Below, in pieces: positions 1-13,113 of a stretch of DNA of 64,000 nt. This stretch comes from Dirofilaria immitis. Lineage: Eukaryota > Nematoda > Chromadorea > Rhabditida > Onchocercidae. The notes beneath the pieces are model-generated. The model was not told where the DNA came from. It saw only the letters and a list, made by a program, of their open reading frames with translations, and did no database searches. Location of the stretch: positions 682,001 to 746,000 of the forward strand of contig JAKNDB010000053.1 of assembly GCA_024305405.1 (NCBI GenBank). Reading direction: 5' to 3'. How positions within the stretch are numbered: position 1 is the stretch's first letter; each line of letters begins with the position of its first letter. A program made the position numbers and the translations under genes.

Positions 1-2723
1 CATCATCTGGTTCGACCAAAGATCCCAATTCATAATTTGTTGAGTCTGGGATACAAACCTATAACAGATATTATTAAATGAATTATTATCCGTATTAAAA
101 ATAATGATTATGTGAGGAGTTAATAACAAATTATCAGGACGAAGAAGTAATAAAGTTCAGATTCTCAAGAATTCCTATATAAGCGACATGTTTTTCTGTC
201 TTCTACAATAAATTATGGATTTGATTTTCTGAAAGAAATTTAATAGTACATTTCATAATTAGCACGTAGAAAAAAGATACTTAATTTCATTTTCAGAAGA
301 TTTTTCCCTTCTTACCATCAAAACCATATTTCATTTCTGTTTCATCCATTTTTTGTTCATAAATACTCATATATTTTTGATAAATAAAGCGAACTAAAGC
401 TACATTTACTTTATACTGCCCCTTATGGCTCTGAAGCCATAATCCGATCCATTCAGTTGCTTCATTGTATTCATGAATGATAATATTCTCAAGATGATTG
501 AGTATTTCATCGTTTAATTTCCGTTTATTGATAAATAAGTGCACTTCATCAGGAATCATAAAAACAATCGCATAAGTAACCGGATTATATGGGATATCTG
601 AACCACGGATGTTCAATAACCCTGAAAAGTGAAAAGTTGGGGGTTTGATTACTATTATCGGTGATAAAAGATTGAAGCCAAGGATATTTTTTGGCTCATG
701 AGGTAAAATGAGAGCAAATTGATTTAGATAATAATTGTATTGTCATACTTACAAGCAATATCGTCCAGCCCGGTAAAAATTGCTGTATTACAGCCTTTTA
801 AGTGTAATTCGTGCCATACTTTCTCAATTTTTTTGCTTGTTTCCATTCCATGTTCATCTTCTTTCATAACTAAAATCTGAAACTGAAGGTGTGAAGAAAA
901 TACACCGCAAGGAATATTAAGATATAACATCCATCAGATGAAATGATAATTCCAATCTTATATGAATGTTGTCTGATTTTCTAATGTTATATATATAATG
1001 CCAATTTTTATTTGAATTTGGTAAATGAGAAAAAGAAAATATCTGTAATTTGAATAAACTTTCGTTAAACAAATATATGCAACTTACTTTTCCAAAATTT
1101 TCTCCCGGTCTGTCGTGCCATATATAATCGACCAAATTACCGTCCAAAGGTACTACGTTGATACCAACTTTTTTAGCACATCCATTATTCGCAATGCCTC
1201 AGCTAATAAATGACCAAATTAAAAATATATTAATGTGATAAAATTACGGAGTATCTTAATTTTAAAAATTTCTTTACACTATAAATGTATTACAGGGACA
1301 TCATATTAATACATTTAGCTTTTAAAAAAATTCAATCATAATTGCTAAAAACAAAAAATCATATAAAACGACTGAACATACCATGTCTGTACAGCTGTGG
1401 ATCAAAAGCTACTCGACTACCTTTGCTTAAATTTTGAATCATCCAATCAGTTGCAGAAATTGCATCTGGAACACAGTCTTTCATCAATTTCCATCCTGGT
1501 TCCAATTCATTTCGTGCCTAAATTCTTGATCAATCCAAAATCCAATGATAATACCAAAACGGATAATTTAAAACTGATAAATTTAACTTCTAACAATGAT
1601 CTCAGAAAATTGCAATATTATACCTGAATAAAGTATCTACCATCCGTCCAAACCATTGCTTCCTTTAATGTTATTAATGCAAACGCATTCGATCCAGAAA
1701 ATCCAGTAAGAAAACGAACACGAAAATCTCGTTTCGAAATATACTCACTCTGAAAAATATTAACAATAGTTAGGTTATCAGAATATTATTAAATGTCTCT
1801 TGTTCACCGACAGAGATAAAAATTAAATAAATAAATTGATTCGTGGAGAATCAAGAAATTTTAAAGCCATCTGAAATTTATAGAATGAGCAAAACAATTT
1901 ACAGTAAAAAAATTTTTCTTTTTCATTCATTAATGGATTCAAAAACTGCAAGTTACAGATTAATTTACTTTTGAAAAGCCATTCAATATTGCTTAAGCAA
2001 TACAATACAAATTAAGGAAAGCCATTTAGATGCGGGAAAAAAGAAATTTAAGAATGATAAACACCAAATCAAAAATTTATTTTTTTTAAAGTACGTGTTG
2101 CATATAGTATATGGTGCATTTCATCTACCACTCAAGAAGAATTGAACGAGGACACTAAACATTTAATTAAAATTATTTAATGATGAATAAAGCAAAAATT
2201 AGATTTTAAACAGTACCCGAAATTTCCCAAGTTTAGGAGTAACATAATTGTTGGCTTAATAAAATAATTGTTAGCTTAATTGGGATTGATGCATGATCAG
2301 CTAAAGCCAAATACTTTGTAATCAATCTAATCGATGATTAAATTTCGTTTAGATCAAAACATTTAAAACGATTGACAAGTAAACACAATATCTCTCTTAT
2401 TTTCTACGATTATTTTTGAAATAATCAATAAAATAATCGACTTTTTTCTATACTTGATGGACTTTCTAGTTCAAAATCGAACTGGTCTTATTTTAAAGAA
2501 TGGTTAGTTAACAATTTTTGTAAGCCAGTTTCTTTCTAATTTTACAGGCAGAATTTAAGTAGAATTAAGAAAGAAATATAAAATTATACACCTGATGAGA
2601 ATCGGTACTTGGTAACAAATAAGCATCAATAGGACCACGAGCATTCTTAATAATATCATCACGTGTAAATAACGCTCGGAATTCTTCTAATTTTTTATTC
2701 ATTGTACCATTTGTCAAATCCAT
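1..2723 (-). CDS. app-1: Xaa-Pro aminopeptidase 1 (cytosolic aminopeptidase P), 3' end off the window
   Basis: Aminopeptidase P is a cytosolic metalloprotease that removes an N-terminal residue preceding proline. Exons seen (minus): 2592-2723, 1624-1749, 1382-1517, about 1088-1199, 753-869, about 409-621, then 1-58 running off the edge. The first ATG, at 2723, follows a TTTTAG acceptor-like site. In order the protein reads DAYLLPSTDSHQ, SEYISKRDFR, TGFSGSNAFA, WTDGRYFIQ, NLVDYIWHDRPG, and LLNIRGSDIPYNPV, all hallmarks of the creatinase-like N-terminal half of the M24B family. The pita-bread catalytic domain with its metal ligands lies beyond the left edge. Between ALR (near 1191) and NNGCAKK the frame slips by one base; an extra A restores it. 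Family assignment is firm; exact exon ends near 409 and 1199 are inferred. Confidence 0.92.
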
Positions 2724-3826
2724 ATTTTCTAAAATCTAAAATATAACGACAAAATTCATTAAACAAAAAAAATTAAATCAATCGTAATGATAAACGGCAA
2801 TTATGAATTAGAAAAATTATTTTAATTTAGCATAAATCTTTTAATCCTTATTTCATTATTTGGTTAAAAATAATATAAGTATAATTTTACTGCATAAAAA
2901 CTTTTCCATTGAAAATGTTAACAAATTCTAGCAAATTTTTCGCTTCTAAAATCTTATCAATCAGAATACTATTTTAACACTTTTTAAGATTAAATTCATC
3001 TATTATAAAATTATTAATTAATTTACGACAATTTATATTTTAACACTATACTAAGATTTCTTAATTCGTTTCTTATCAACGAATGATAATAATTCGAAGC
3101 AAAAACATAATCAAAGCATCGAAAACAAACAAAAAAAAAAGAACAAATCAATTCTTCAATCAAAATTAAATTTTAAAAATAGTAACGAATAGAAGAAAAA
3201 TTACGCGTAAAAATTAAAATAAGAAAATTTTAAACTTAAAAGAAAATAAAAAAGAAATTATACTTACAATTTTGCAATAAAACACGGGTAAACAAGCAAG
3301 AGGTGCGAAAAATCGTTAATGAATTGTAAGTGAAAGGTAGTTGAAATGAAATTAGTGGTACCAAAAAGGTACCACACCAACTATATCATTTCCTTAACAT
3401 CGAAAAATGAAATAATGAAAGTCACGAGAAAAAATGTGCTGAGAGAAGTAAAATTTCTCGACCAATTAACCGTGAATTACCCATCAATCCGCTATATGTT
3501 GATGCAACATAAAGTTTGGATGATCATCCAGTCATGATATTTTGATATGTGATAATTTAGAGGTCGTAACGTGTCCGTTTTCATGTCCACTTAAATACAT
3601 TTACAAATAATGCTTAATTAAAGCAGGAATTGAAAGGTCATAGTTTGATTGATGGCAAAGGTCAAAGCAATAAAATCAGATCTATAGTTGGACTAGAGAG
3701 AATACGAGGATAATCTTGTTTAATATATTTTAGTATTATTTATATTGTGATTTATTTTCTAATTAATCTATATTTTTATACAGAATTTTATTCTCTATCT
3801 GATGATCATAAAGTGGCGAACAACTA
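2724..3826. other. Divergent intergenic region between app-1 and the plus-strand unknown gene
   Basis: About 1.1 kb lies between two divergently read genes, so it should hold both promoters. It is A/T-rich with A-runs. The only distinct structure is a perfect inverted repeat at 3355-3375 (8-base arms, AAAAA loop). A 63-codon open frame at 3346-3537 (+) has no recognisable product and no splice partner, and I do not call it a gene. No promoter motif can be assigned by eye. Confidence 0.5.
3355..3375. repeat. Perfect inverted repeat (hairpin)
   Basis: GTGGTACC, then five A, then GGTACCAC. The arms are 8 bases with perfect pairing and each contains a GGTACC palindrome. It is GC-rich against very AT-rich surroundings and sits in the divergent promoter region. 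It could be a protein-binding site or a cruciform; no terminator role is expected here in a nematode. Confidence 0.7.
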
Positions 3827-6690
3827 ATGGCTGATAATGAAACTGATATGCAAAATGATACTATCAACGAACAACAACAACAACAAAAACCATCCACTTC
3901 TCAATCTCAATCGTCATCCCTTGCAAGCACGACTATTTCGAATAAAGAATCTACTGACCAATCATCAACTGAAAGTACTTTGACCTCATTTTTTTTACTT
4001 TCAAGTTAAATTTTATATAATTTGAAAAACATTTGTACCATTTGCAAGTAAGAAATGTAAGAATAAATATTTTATAGTTGATTGGAATTCTACAAACTAA
4101 TCTATTTTATATTTTATGTCAAAATTGGAATTTAATACAGATATAGAATCTTGTAATAAAATGATTGGAAGAAATTCCGAAATAGATGTTGTTTTTATAA
4201 TTATATTTCAGTTGAAATCCGGCAAAAAGGAATCGTTGGGAGGGAATATCTAGTGGTCGATCTCGAAAAACAATTAGAGCAAGGGAAAATGAACAGGTGG
4301 AAAAATTTTCTAGCAATTTTACCTCTATTTTTTCTTATACCACAGAAAAACATAAATGTTACTCAGCAGATATATTTTCAATATAATTTCAGATGCTAAA
4401 TGGGAAATTCGACTTTGGTGATCGAGACGCTATACCAGCATATGATATCATTTTGCCACCTTTAAAAGAGGTAGTAATGATTCATTTTATTTTTATGAAA
4501 CTATTTAGTTTGTTTATTTTCAAAATTTGGTAAATCGTTGTAAATATAGCTTTCTTTTTTTTCAATACAATTTTTATGCTTGTTATTACTAATAATAAAT
4601 TTTTTTAGGATGAAGGTAAGGAATGGACAACTGATGAGCTCAAAACATTACATGACTGTATAAATTCGTAAGTTAGTTGTTACCATTTTGTTATTTCGTT
4701 GTCAGCATCGAAAATTTAATTTACTTTAAATTAGAACACCTTTTCCTTAATTTGTGATTTTTTCACTTTTAGTATACATTTCTGGAATTCAAAAATTTTT
4801 TTTAAGTTACATATAGGTAAGTTAGCTCATAGAATAATATATAGGATTCTTTTAAAAGCTTATTATTCCATTTTTGTTATTTTCCAATATTTTGAACTGT
4901 AGGATTTGAGCTAATATTACATTAATAATAGTTCAAGGAACTCGGTTCATATTTGAATTAAATTAAAATATTTAGAAGATATTTTTGTATTGATTTTTTT
5001 ACATTATTTAGTTATGGCATGAATGATAATTGCCTATTCCATGCAACAAAAATATCCCGAATCGTTCGATGCTTGATATACGTGAAAAAATTTCTGAAAT
5101 CCGTGAATTGGCTCGACTAAGGCATGAGATGAGAGTTGAAGCACGAAAGACAGAATGGTTGAAGGAAACGATACTACCTTCCAAAACCAGCGAGGTAATT
5201 TTAGGTTTGTTTTGAACTTGGTCTACATTCAAGGTTAGGTTGACGAAATGGCGCTTTATTTTATTCAATAACATTTTCACAATAGCTACTCCAAGATTTC
5301 CTTCTTTTAATTCGGGCCATTTTGCACTAGCTGAGAAAACTGATAATATGTTGATTTTTTTCAATCTTCTTGAAATAACTGTAATGAAAATGCTTTTTGC
5401 TCAACTTTTGCAATTTCTATCTGTTGATAAGCATTCAAGTTAGATTGTGAGATTGCTAAAATTACTGTGAAGTTTACCAAAATGAAATTATGAAAGAATT
5501 TGAATGAATCATTTGCTTCACGAAAGTAATATATTTTATATGTTTATTATGCGTTCGTTACATACCGTTTGTTATAAAAATTTATATTTCTTTTTGTTTT
5601 CAAAAAAAAAAAAAAAAACTGAATTTTAAAATGTAGTGGATTTCATTTTCAGATCCAAAACTGGTCGAGCGCTGTCCATGTTATTCAGAATCGAAAACGC
5701 CGAATAAATGATTATACGGACTCAGCTCTGCTAGTGAGTTCTTTTTTATAGGTCTATAGAATCTTTATGATTGTTAAACTAAAATCCACATTCTCATTAT
5801 TACTGTTTGAAATTCCTTACTTAGCTAAGCTTTACAGACGACTTAGTTCTTTCTGACTGAATGTTTTTCTTGAAGTAATAAATTAGGTTTAGAGTATTGC
5901 ATAAAATTATCGGAAGAGTAAAAAGTTCTTGTTTCAGGATTATTTGGCACATGAAGTCAAGTGTCGACCAACATCTATAGATACTAGAAAACATTTTAAA
6001 GTAACCGATTCAACTTATGCTCGTGGTGCTAATAGAAGACAGGTTGTTGATTGTGCCGATTATTATCGATTTCTACAGGCATGTCTTTCAGGAACAGCAT
6101 TGGGATGTAAACCTTTTGGTTAGTTTTTTTTTTTTTTTGTTATTCATAATATGTCGGCTCAATGAATGTATCACTCTTTTAGATTAACTTTGTCGGATTA
6201 GAAATAGACATATGTCTGATTAGTAGACACATTTCTATAATTTATTATTGATTTCTACTATTTTTAAAGAATTAATGCTATTTAAAATCCATCTGCGGGA
6301 AATCATTACGAGAAATTACCTTTATATATTTGTGAGCTTGAAATCTCTGCGTTATAAAACATCTTTTATTTTCTTATCAAAACTGAATTATTCTGTTTGG
6401 TTTCCTTCCCATTCTTCAAGATTGTCAGAAATCTATATGCAAACTATAGATTATATTACAGACTGCGCTATAATTTTGAATATTTTGGAAGAAATTCAAA
6501 AGAGGTTGATGATCCAAAGCACGAGAAAAGACGACGATTATTGGCTGGGATGTTTCGTGATATACAGAGCGGTGATTTATCTGATTATGATTTCCGAGAT
6601 GCAGTTGGCAATGATGATATGTTGTGTGTACAACTGAATCCATTAAGTTTAATGCGTGAAATGTTGGAAATAAGTGATGAGCAATGTTAA
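3827..6690 (+). CDS. Uncharacterised multi-exon protein, low-complexity N-terminus and weak SANT-like segment
   Basis: I do not recognise this gene. Probable exons: 3827-~3980, 4212-4296, 4393-4470, 4609-4667, 5012-5194, 5653-5733, 5938-6118, and a last exon ending at 6690. The start ATG opens a Gln/Ser/Thr-rich stretch with a run of five Gln. A basic segment (RSRKTIRARENEQ) follows, then EWTTDELKTLHDCINSYG joined to ATKNIPNRS, which loosely resembles a Myb/SANT helix pattern with a leading Trp. Next come a charged helix (DIREKISEIRELARLRHEMR), a basic NRKRRINDY patch and a C-terminal EKRRRLLAGMFRDIQSG helix. Two single-A frame repairs, at A-runs near 4223 and 5050, join the exons with consistent phase. 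The phase into the last exon is unresolved. A nuclear or chromatin role is only a guess. Confidence 0.75.
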
Positions 6691-6916
6691 TGCTGAAACT
6701 ATTTCACTTGCTTTATAACCAAAAAATGATTCCCTATTGATTATGATAGTTTATTCCATTTAGAATATTGTGTAAGAAGGTACCTTAGATAATCTAAAAC
6801 TCTAGATTCTGCTTTTGATTAAAGATAATCTGAAAGAAAACAGATCCATTATCCAAATACATTTACTTTTGTTAATGAAGAAATTTGAAATTGTAGAAAC
6901 AAAAATGAAGTAAAAT
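6691..6916. other. Convergent 3' junction
   Basis: Only 226 bases separate the stop codons of the plus-strand unknown gene (6690) and the minus-strand secreted-protein gene (6917). This must hold both 3' UTRs, which may overlap. No canonical AATAAA is obvious in the short gap. Confidence 0.5.
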
Positions 6917-9443
6917 TCAGAAATCGTCATCCCTGCATGTGTGTTCTTCCAAAATTTCAGGCATTTTATAACCAATCACAGTGTATTTTTCAATTTTATA
7001 TTCGGTTATATCTTGTTGTCGGACCTTTAAAAAGATTATTCCAAGCTTAGAATCTATCTGAGTAGTAAATATCCAAGTTTAATAAGGGATGGGATATAAT
7101 AGGATGTTTGAATAAATTAAGATTAAAGAGTTGGGATCGCTTAATAAGTTTTTTTCATATGGATCTATCTAAAGAAAATTTTTGGAAATGACTTAAATTA
7201 AAAGGTAAAGAAAGTTAAGAATGCCATTTGCTGATATATTTAAGTGAAAGTAAGATTAAGCATATTTTTGTTGCTGTCTTTCATTTCTAAGATAAGTTAA
7301 AACTTACATTTCGGGGTAAATGTTCTCAGTGGTAAGATTTTTATCCTCATCAATAAACATTAAAGTTTTATATTCATTTCGTTGTTTATCGATTGGCTTA
7401 CACCGTGTGATTTCATTTGTTCTTTCAAAGAATCGTACTCTTGGTTGTACGTACTACAAAGCAGATTCAAAATTAATTTTAGTCAAAGTAAATATAATAC
7501 TTATTTTAAATTAAGGTCTCTAAATTAATGTCAATGCATCTATAAAATTATTCCAGAGAATCTACAAATAATGTGAGATAGCCTAAAAAAAATGATGATA
7601 AGTAGTGTTATAGAATTAAAAATTATATTCATCATGGAAAAAAAATCTTGGACGGATTTGTGAAAAGATCTGCATAATAAGTTATATGTTGCAAGACGTT
7701 CGAATAGAAATTAATAACATACCTGAAGTGTACCTGGTGATGAAGTTTCTTGACTTGGACTTACTTCGAAAGTTTCTTTTTCTTTTCTGTAATTTCCTCT
7801 ACGTTTTGCATTGATCCCTAAATATATTTTTAATTAATTATTCTTCCAATTGGATAAAATAGTTTGTTGAATTTGACGTTATGTTAATTGGCCAATGATC
7901 AATGATTCCGTTTAAATTATGTGAAAATTATAGATTGAAAAAATTCATAGTTTTTAAATTATATCTCCTTTGAAATATTGATTTATAATATATAGATCGA
8001 ATTTAGTGCCAACTATATTATAAGGTTGATTATTAATTTTATAATTTAATACAAAAATAATTACTGATTGAGAATATTGCGTCTCTTCGACACTTTCTAA
8101 TTTAGATTCTCCAATTTCCATATCCTGAAAAATAACAAACAATTCTTAATATATTTAATGAGATAGATTAAATTTTAACACTTGCAATAAGTGATAAGAT
8201 ATTTTCGTAACGATAATTTGTTTTTATACATAACAGAAATAATACAATAATACAATTTTTATTTATTTAATCCAAATTAAATATAAGAATAATCTTGCTA
8301 TAAGAAATACTTAGATAACTTATCTCTCAATATTTATCATTGCTGCACAAAATGCTTAGGTAACATATTTATTACTCAATATTTATCATTGTCACATAAA
8401 AAAGTTAACTTATCATTCAATGTTTATCAGTCAATATATTTATGAAAAAAAAACCGTAACTAACATTCCTCAGTAAATTCATCAAATTATCTTGATAAAA
8501 TCCAAGTATTTGGTTTTTTTCTGATAAATTTTTAAATCATAAAAGTTTTATTACCTTATTCTCTTTCGATCCTTTCTCTTTCTTCTCCTTAATTTTTCCA
8601 AATTATTAATTATTGAATTATAAACAAAATTCCAGAGCGTAGCAAATGATATGATTTTTAGGTAAAGAATTAATTATCATTGATGTATATTGTCACTATC
8701 ACTATCAATGATAATATTTTTGTCAATGGCAATATTTTAAAAATATTTGATTGATATTTTATAAAAAATTATTACAAATCATTTAATTTAACGCTTCCTT
8801 ATCAAATATTAGTTATCGTTTTTTTTTCTTTGATAATATCTAAAGCCATTATTTGATAAATTTGATAATTTTCATAGAAAGATTGTAGAAATATTTACAG
8901 ATTGTTTTTCAATTTCAGCTATAATTTCTACTTCTTCCATCGGTGATTTTGTAATAATTCGGTTGAAGTAATCGTTGATTGTGTATTTTCAACTTCCAAT
9001 TGTTGTATTTCATTTACATTGGAATATTGTGGTTCAATCTATAATTTTTTTTTATCTTATCATTCTTAATTGATTGTATTATTATAAATTTTTTTTTAAT
9101 AGAAATTAAATATATTTATAAAATTAGAAATAATTTATGTACAAATAATTATTATTTCATTATTGATAAAATATGATTGATATTTGATAAGTTATAAATG
9201 AAATGGAATACAATGAATGATTAAAAATTCTAAATTTGCAAAATTTATCAATTTATTTTTATTAAAAATTCCAAAATTATTTAATATTTTTGATTCTATC
9301 AAATTTTCTTTCCTTTTTTAATAAAAAAATTCTTACTTTTTCCGTAAATTTCTCGAGTTTCTCGAATTTTGCTTTCTTTTGCATACACATAAAGGTAAGA
9401 ATAGGAATAAAGTCATAACTACGGTCGATAATGTAACAATCAT
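6917..9443 (-). CDS. Unrecognised secreted protein with signal peptide, seven exons
   Basis: I do not recognise this family. Exons: 9337-9443, 8899-9038, 8555-8587, 8065-8124, 7723-7817, 7308-7453, 6917-7057. The ATG at 9443 opens a signal peptide (MIVTLSTVVMTLFLFLPLCVC), then a basic KRKQNSRNSRNLRK stretch. The middle is acidic, rich in Glu, Ser and Thr. The last two exons, likely a folded part, contain FFERTNEITRCKPIDKQ, YKIEKYTVIGYK and the end EEHTCRDDDF, giving two cysteines that could form a disulfide. Four single-A insertions (in exons 1, 2, 5 and 6) turn every exon into a multiple of three, so all introns become phase 0 and a 241-residue product results. That regularity is strong evidence for both the gene model and the repairs. 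Candidates such as a growth factor or a neuropeptide carrier cannot be told apart by eye. Confidence 0.78.
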
Positions 9444-11004
9444 TATCTGTATCTTAAATCGAATATCATTAATATCAACCGTATTGATCAACTAACTAAT
9501 TGATCATAAAATTTGCATGAAATTTTCCATTGTTAAGATTTAAAAGAAAAAGAATAATGCAGAATTTCCAATTGTTAATTAAAAATTAAAAGACTTCAGT
9601 AGAACTAATAATAGTTCCTCAAAATATTTAAAATCAAAATACTTAATATCATGTATAAATATGTAAATTCATTAGAACTAATAATGGGAAGCAAAATGAA
9701 GCAAAGAATAGAAATTAGATCTAATTTGATTTTAAGTATTTTGATCATTTTAATCATTATTATCATAAAAATTTATCAACAATAATTTATATCCATTTTG
9801 TTGAAATTTTCACTTTTTATAACAGACTAAAATGAGAATGGTTTAATCGTAGAACTTTTATTGAAAAAAGAAAGTTCGATATTATCGAAAATAAATTTAA
9901 TTTACTTTTCATTTTGTTCATTACTGTCATATCCTAATTTTTAATTTCCTTATCACCTTTATTGGATCAGCTAATTTATTTCCTTATCTTCTTAATAAAT
10001 TAATTAATTAGCTTAATTTTATTCATTTAATAATAGGTTAAATAATTATGGCTACCTATTTATTGGTAGAAAATGAAAAAAAACCAATGATTTATTAAAA
10101 AGTAAAGCAACAAAGGGATATATTTTTGTATTTGTTTGAAAAAAAATTAAATACGAACCGACCACTTCATTAGGTAATCATTAGCAAAAATACTATCGAA
10201 ATTATATTATAATACCATTTAAATATTTCTTTTTTGTATCGTAAGAAATTAAAAATTTTACATAATTCTCGAAAAAAAAGTCTTGAGATTAAAAAAATTT
10301 CTACAAAAGGATTAGATAAGACAAAAGGAATTCGAAGAAGTAATATATATTCATCGGATCATTGTCATCATTTTGTCCCATCCATACTAATTTCATTTAT
10401 TAGTCTTGCCATGTTAATTTAGATTAAATAGTTAATATTAGATGAATTATTAATATTAGAAATTAAAATTTGAAAAATTGTATATTTCACAAAATTCCGA
10501 AAAAAATGAACGATTTTATGCAAGGGAAATTTGAGCTATTCTTAGTATATAAATTATTGCATAATGATAATTTCGGAATTTTATAATGGAATAATATTGA
10601 AATTAAACTCTTAGTATAATCAGAATATTTTTTAAATTATTTGTTACATAAAATAGTTGTCCTATTAATAAGTCATCAGAAATATCCATTTTTGCTAATT
10701 ATTGATAATGATATAATTTTTACTATAGTGATAAAATATCCGCAGAAATCCAAAATTAATCTTTTCTCTTAGAACAATTTCATGCCAACTGATCATTGTA
10801 AAAAAAATAAGACCAAAGCAATACGTGAATGTCTCTGCATCATAAAAACAATACCACATTTTTGTTACTATATTTTTCATGCACACAAACTTATCATATA
10901 GAAAGTTTTATATTCCATTCAGAAAATATTATATAGTATAAAATAAGTACAGTGTGCAAAAACAAATAATATGTTTAGAAATATTTTTGGAGCTTCTTCA
11001 GTTC
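9444..11004. other. Intergenic region between the secreted-protein gene and rpb-12
   Basis: About 1.56 kb of AT-rich sequence separates two minus-strand genes. Short open frames at 10234-10422 (+) and 10695-10886 (-) have AT-driven composition, no recognisable motif and no splice partners. I see no RNA gene or repeat family here. Confidence 0.5.
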
Positions 11005-11965
11005 TCAACGTGCATCATAAACCATTACTGAAACAGAACATTTATCATTCTTTTAAAATATTTGTTAACAACATCAGAGACCTATATCTTTGAAAATATT
11101 AAAAACTTTTATAAGGACCAATTTCGACAAATTCAACACCAAATAAACATTTCATCTATTTCTAATCGTCTATCAATCTTTTAATGTAATGCTATTATTT
11201 TCACATTTTCAAAGCTACCTTACACTTGAAAATTTTTATGATCTGCTACTTTCTTACTAGAAGCAACTTGTTATCTTATAAACAATTAAATAAGAACTAA
11301 AAAATTGATTATTTCAAGCAGGAAAAAAATTAAATTCTAATAGACTGGGAGAGTTGATATCAAAAGGTTTAATTAGGTATGCTTTCATGTAAAGATAAGG
11401 AACTATGAATAAGTTTATTAAACAAATAACAGGAAAACTGTCTCCACAATCTTCCCGAGAGCAGAATTAAGATCAAAGGATTAAATTTTTATTCCTTTTA
11501 TGATATGGAAAACTGAATAAAAGTCCTCACAAAATAATAATCCGCAAGAAAAAAAAATAAAATATCTTCCAACCAAAGCTGTTCAAAGAATGAGTTTCCT
11601 GTAACTTACATTTCCGACAACGCTTTTTATACAGTATCCTGTAGCCACATTCTCGACACCTGATCGCATCTTTTGGACGGATTTCATTTTCGCTGTGGCA
11701 TTCTCAAAAAAGAAAATTTGTAAAAATATTTGGAAATTAGAAATTAAAGTCATGGTTTTCAATATGCCTCGAAGGAGACAAAAGCTTCGAAAGACATATC
11801 ATTCACACCGAAAAAAATTAACAATAGAATAAAAGAATTGTCCACTAATTCAATCTATGATAATCTATTTTAAAATAACTTTCACCAACCTCCACATATA
11901 TATATCATACTGTTAGTCTTTGTTGACCCACTACCACCTGGTGTTGGAGTTGAACTGCCATCCAT
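11005..11965 (-). CDS. rpb-12: DNA-directed RNA polymerases I, II and III subunit RPABC4 (RPB12)
   Basis: RPB12 is the small zinc-ribbon subunit shared by the three nuclear RNA polymerases; it supports assembly around the RPB3/RPB11 module. Three exons: 11890-11965, 11610-11702, 11005-11027. Together they are 192 bases and give 63 residues with no frame problem. After a Gly/Ser/Thr-rich start ([14 protein letters not shown]) the protein reads [20 protein letters not shown], then [15 protein letters not shown] and LMVYDAR-stop. The four zinc cysteines (CGEC and CREC) are intact, and the length is typical. The 23-base last exon is found only by splice phase. The second intron ends in TTTTTTGAG rather than CAG. 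An acceptor-like ATTTCAG about 15 bases before the ATG suggests trans-splicing. Confidence 0.97.
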
Positions 11966-13113
11966 TATGAAATTATTTTCTGAAATTAAAATAGTTCGCA
12001 TAAACCCAGAATGATTTTTTCTTTTCTGAAAAGAAGATAAAATAAATCGCAAGTCTGAAACGATAGACCAAAATTTTAAAACAATAATGAACATAAGATT
12101 CAAAATGATAAGCGTCAAAACCAACTGAAAAGACAAAGAATTAATTATCACCTGTTTCTAACAATCTTACAAATAGCATCATAAAGTAATTTATACGAAA
12201 TATATTTCTTTTAGAAGATTCAACAAAAATTTAGATAAAAATTTGAATTTTTGAAAAAGAATGAAAAAAGAGAACTACAAAACTGTGACATTGATAAATG
12301 CGGAGGATAACGAAACTTTGTAGCTTCATCAAAGATAGTATAAAATATAAACATTTTGTATTTATCTGAATAAATTAAGCCACGTAACGTAGAACGTGCA
12401 GTCAAATTAGACCACGTAAAAAACAACACTCCGCAATTTTGTTCATATGAGGCATGCAGATCAATGATGCCATTCGTACTCAAACATACGATTATAATTT
12501 TAACGCGGCGGCTCCGTGAAATTCAACATCTCTGATCAGTCACAATTAATTAGAAATTCTAAATTACATAGCAATAGTTTGTTTTAATGATGTTATATTT
12601 TAGCATATCTCTTCATTATAAATTGTAAAAAGATGTATTTCGTGATATTTATAATGATAGAGTCATAGAGCTGTTTAAATAGACATAGAATATTTTTATA
12701 CGGATAAATTATGGACAAATTTTGAATAATTTCATTGATAAATGATAACAGATTAATTGATAAATGTAATTAGAAGAATAAATAAGCGATTGAAATTTTT
12801 GTTTGATTGAATTTTCATCAAAATTTAAATTAATTTCTCTTCTTTTGCTAAGAATAAATTATCGTTTAGAAAGGAATTATTGCTTCATTTTCTTCATTCA
12901 TATGAATCTATTTCCATTCTTTATTTATTATCTTAAATTCCGTTAACTTCCAAAATAATCATCTGATAATGAAAGATCTTAATTTTTAATCATTGATATA
13001 GCATTGATATATTATTATAACGTATTAATTAAACAATTAAATTAAATTTGAAAAATATTTTAAAACGAAATAAATTTGCAGGAATAAAAGATAAAACACA
13101 TGAAATAAACAAA
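11966..13113. other. Intergenic region upstream of rpb-12
   Basis: About 1.15 kb between two minus-strand genes. It should hold the rpb-12 promoter and the 3' UTR of the Asp-rich gene. Part of 12390-12520 has higher GC than its surroundings (for example AACGCGGCGGCTCCGTG near 12500), but the open frame there has no recognisable product. An ACCACGTAA-like motif occurs near 12410. Confidence 0.5.

Noticed and set aside
3346..3537. Short plus-strand open frame with a possible product
   Set aside because: No signal peptide, motif or splice partner, and it starts within the hairpin region of a divergent promoter.
6917..9443. Real pseudogene status for the secreted-protein gene
   Set aside because: Four frame breaks would suggest decay, but all are single-A homopolymer changes that restore exact phase-0 exons, and the same defect affects clearly essential-type genes nearby.
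12220..12483. Minus-strand open frame (87 codons) near rpb-12
   Set aside because: No recognisable motif, a Phe/Ser-rich AT-driven end and no link by splice phase to neighbouring exons.
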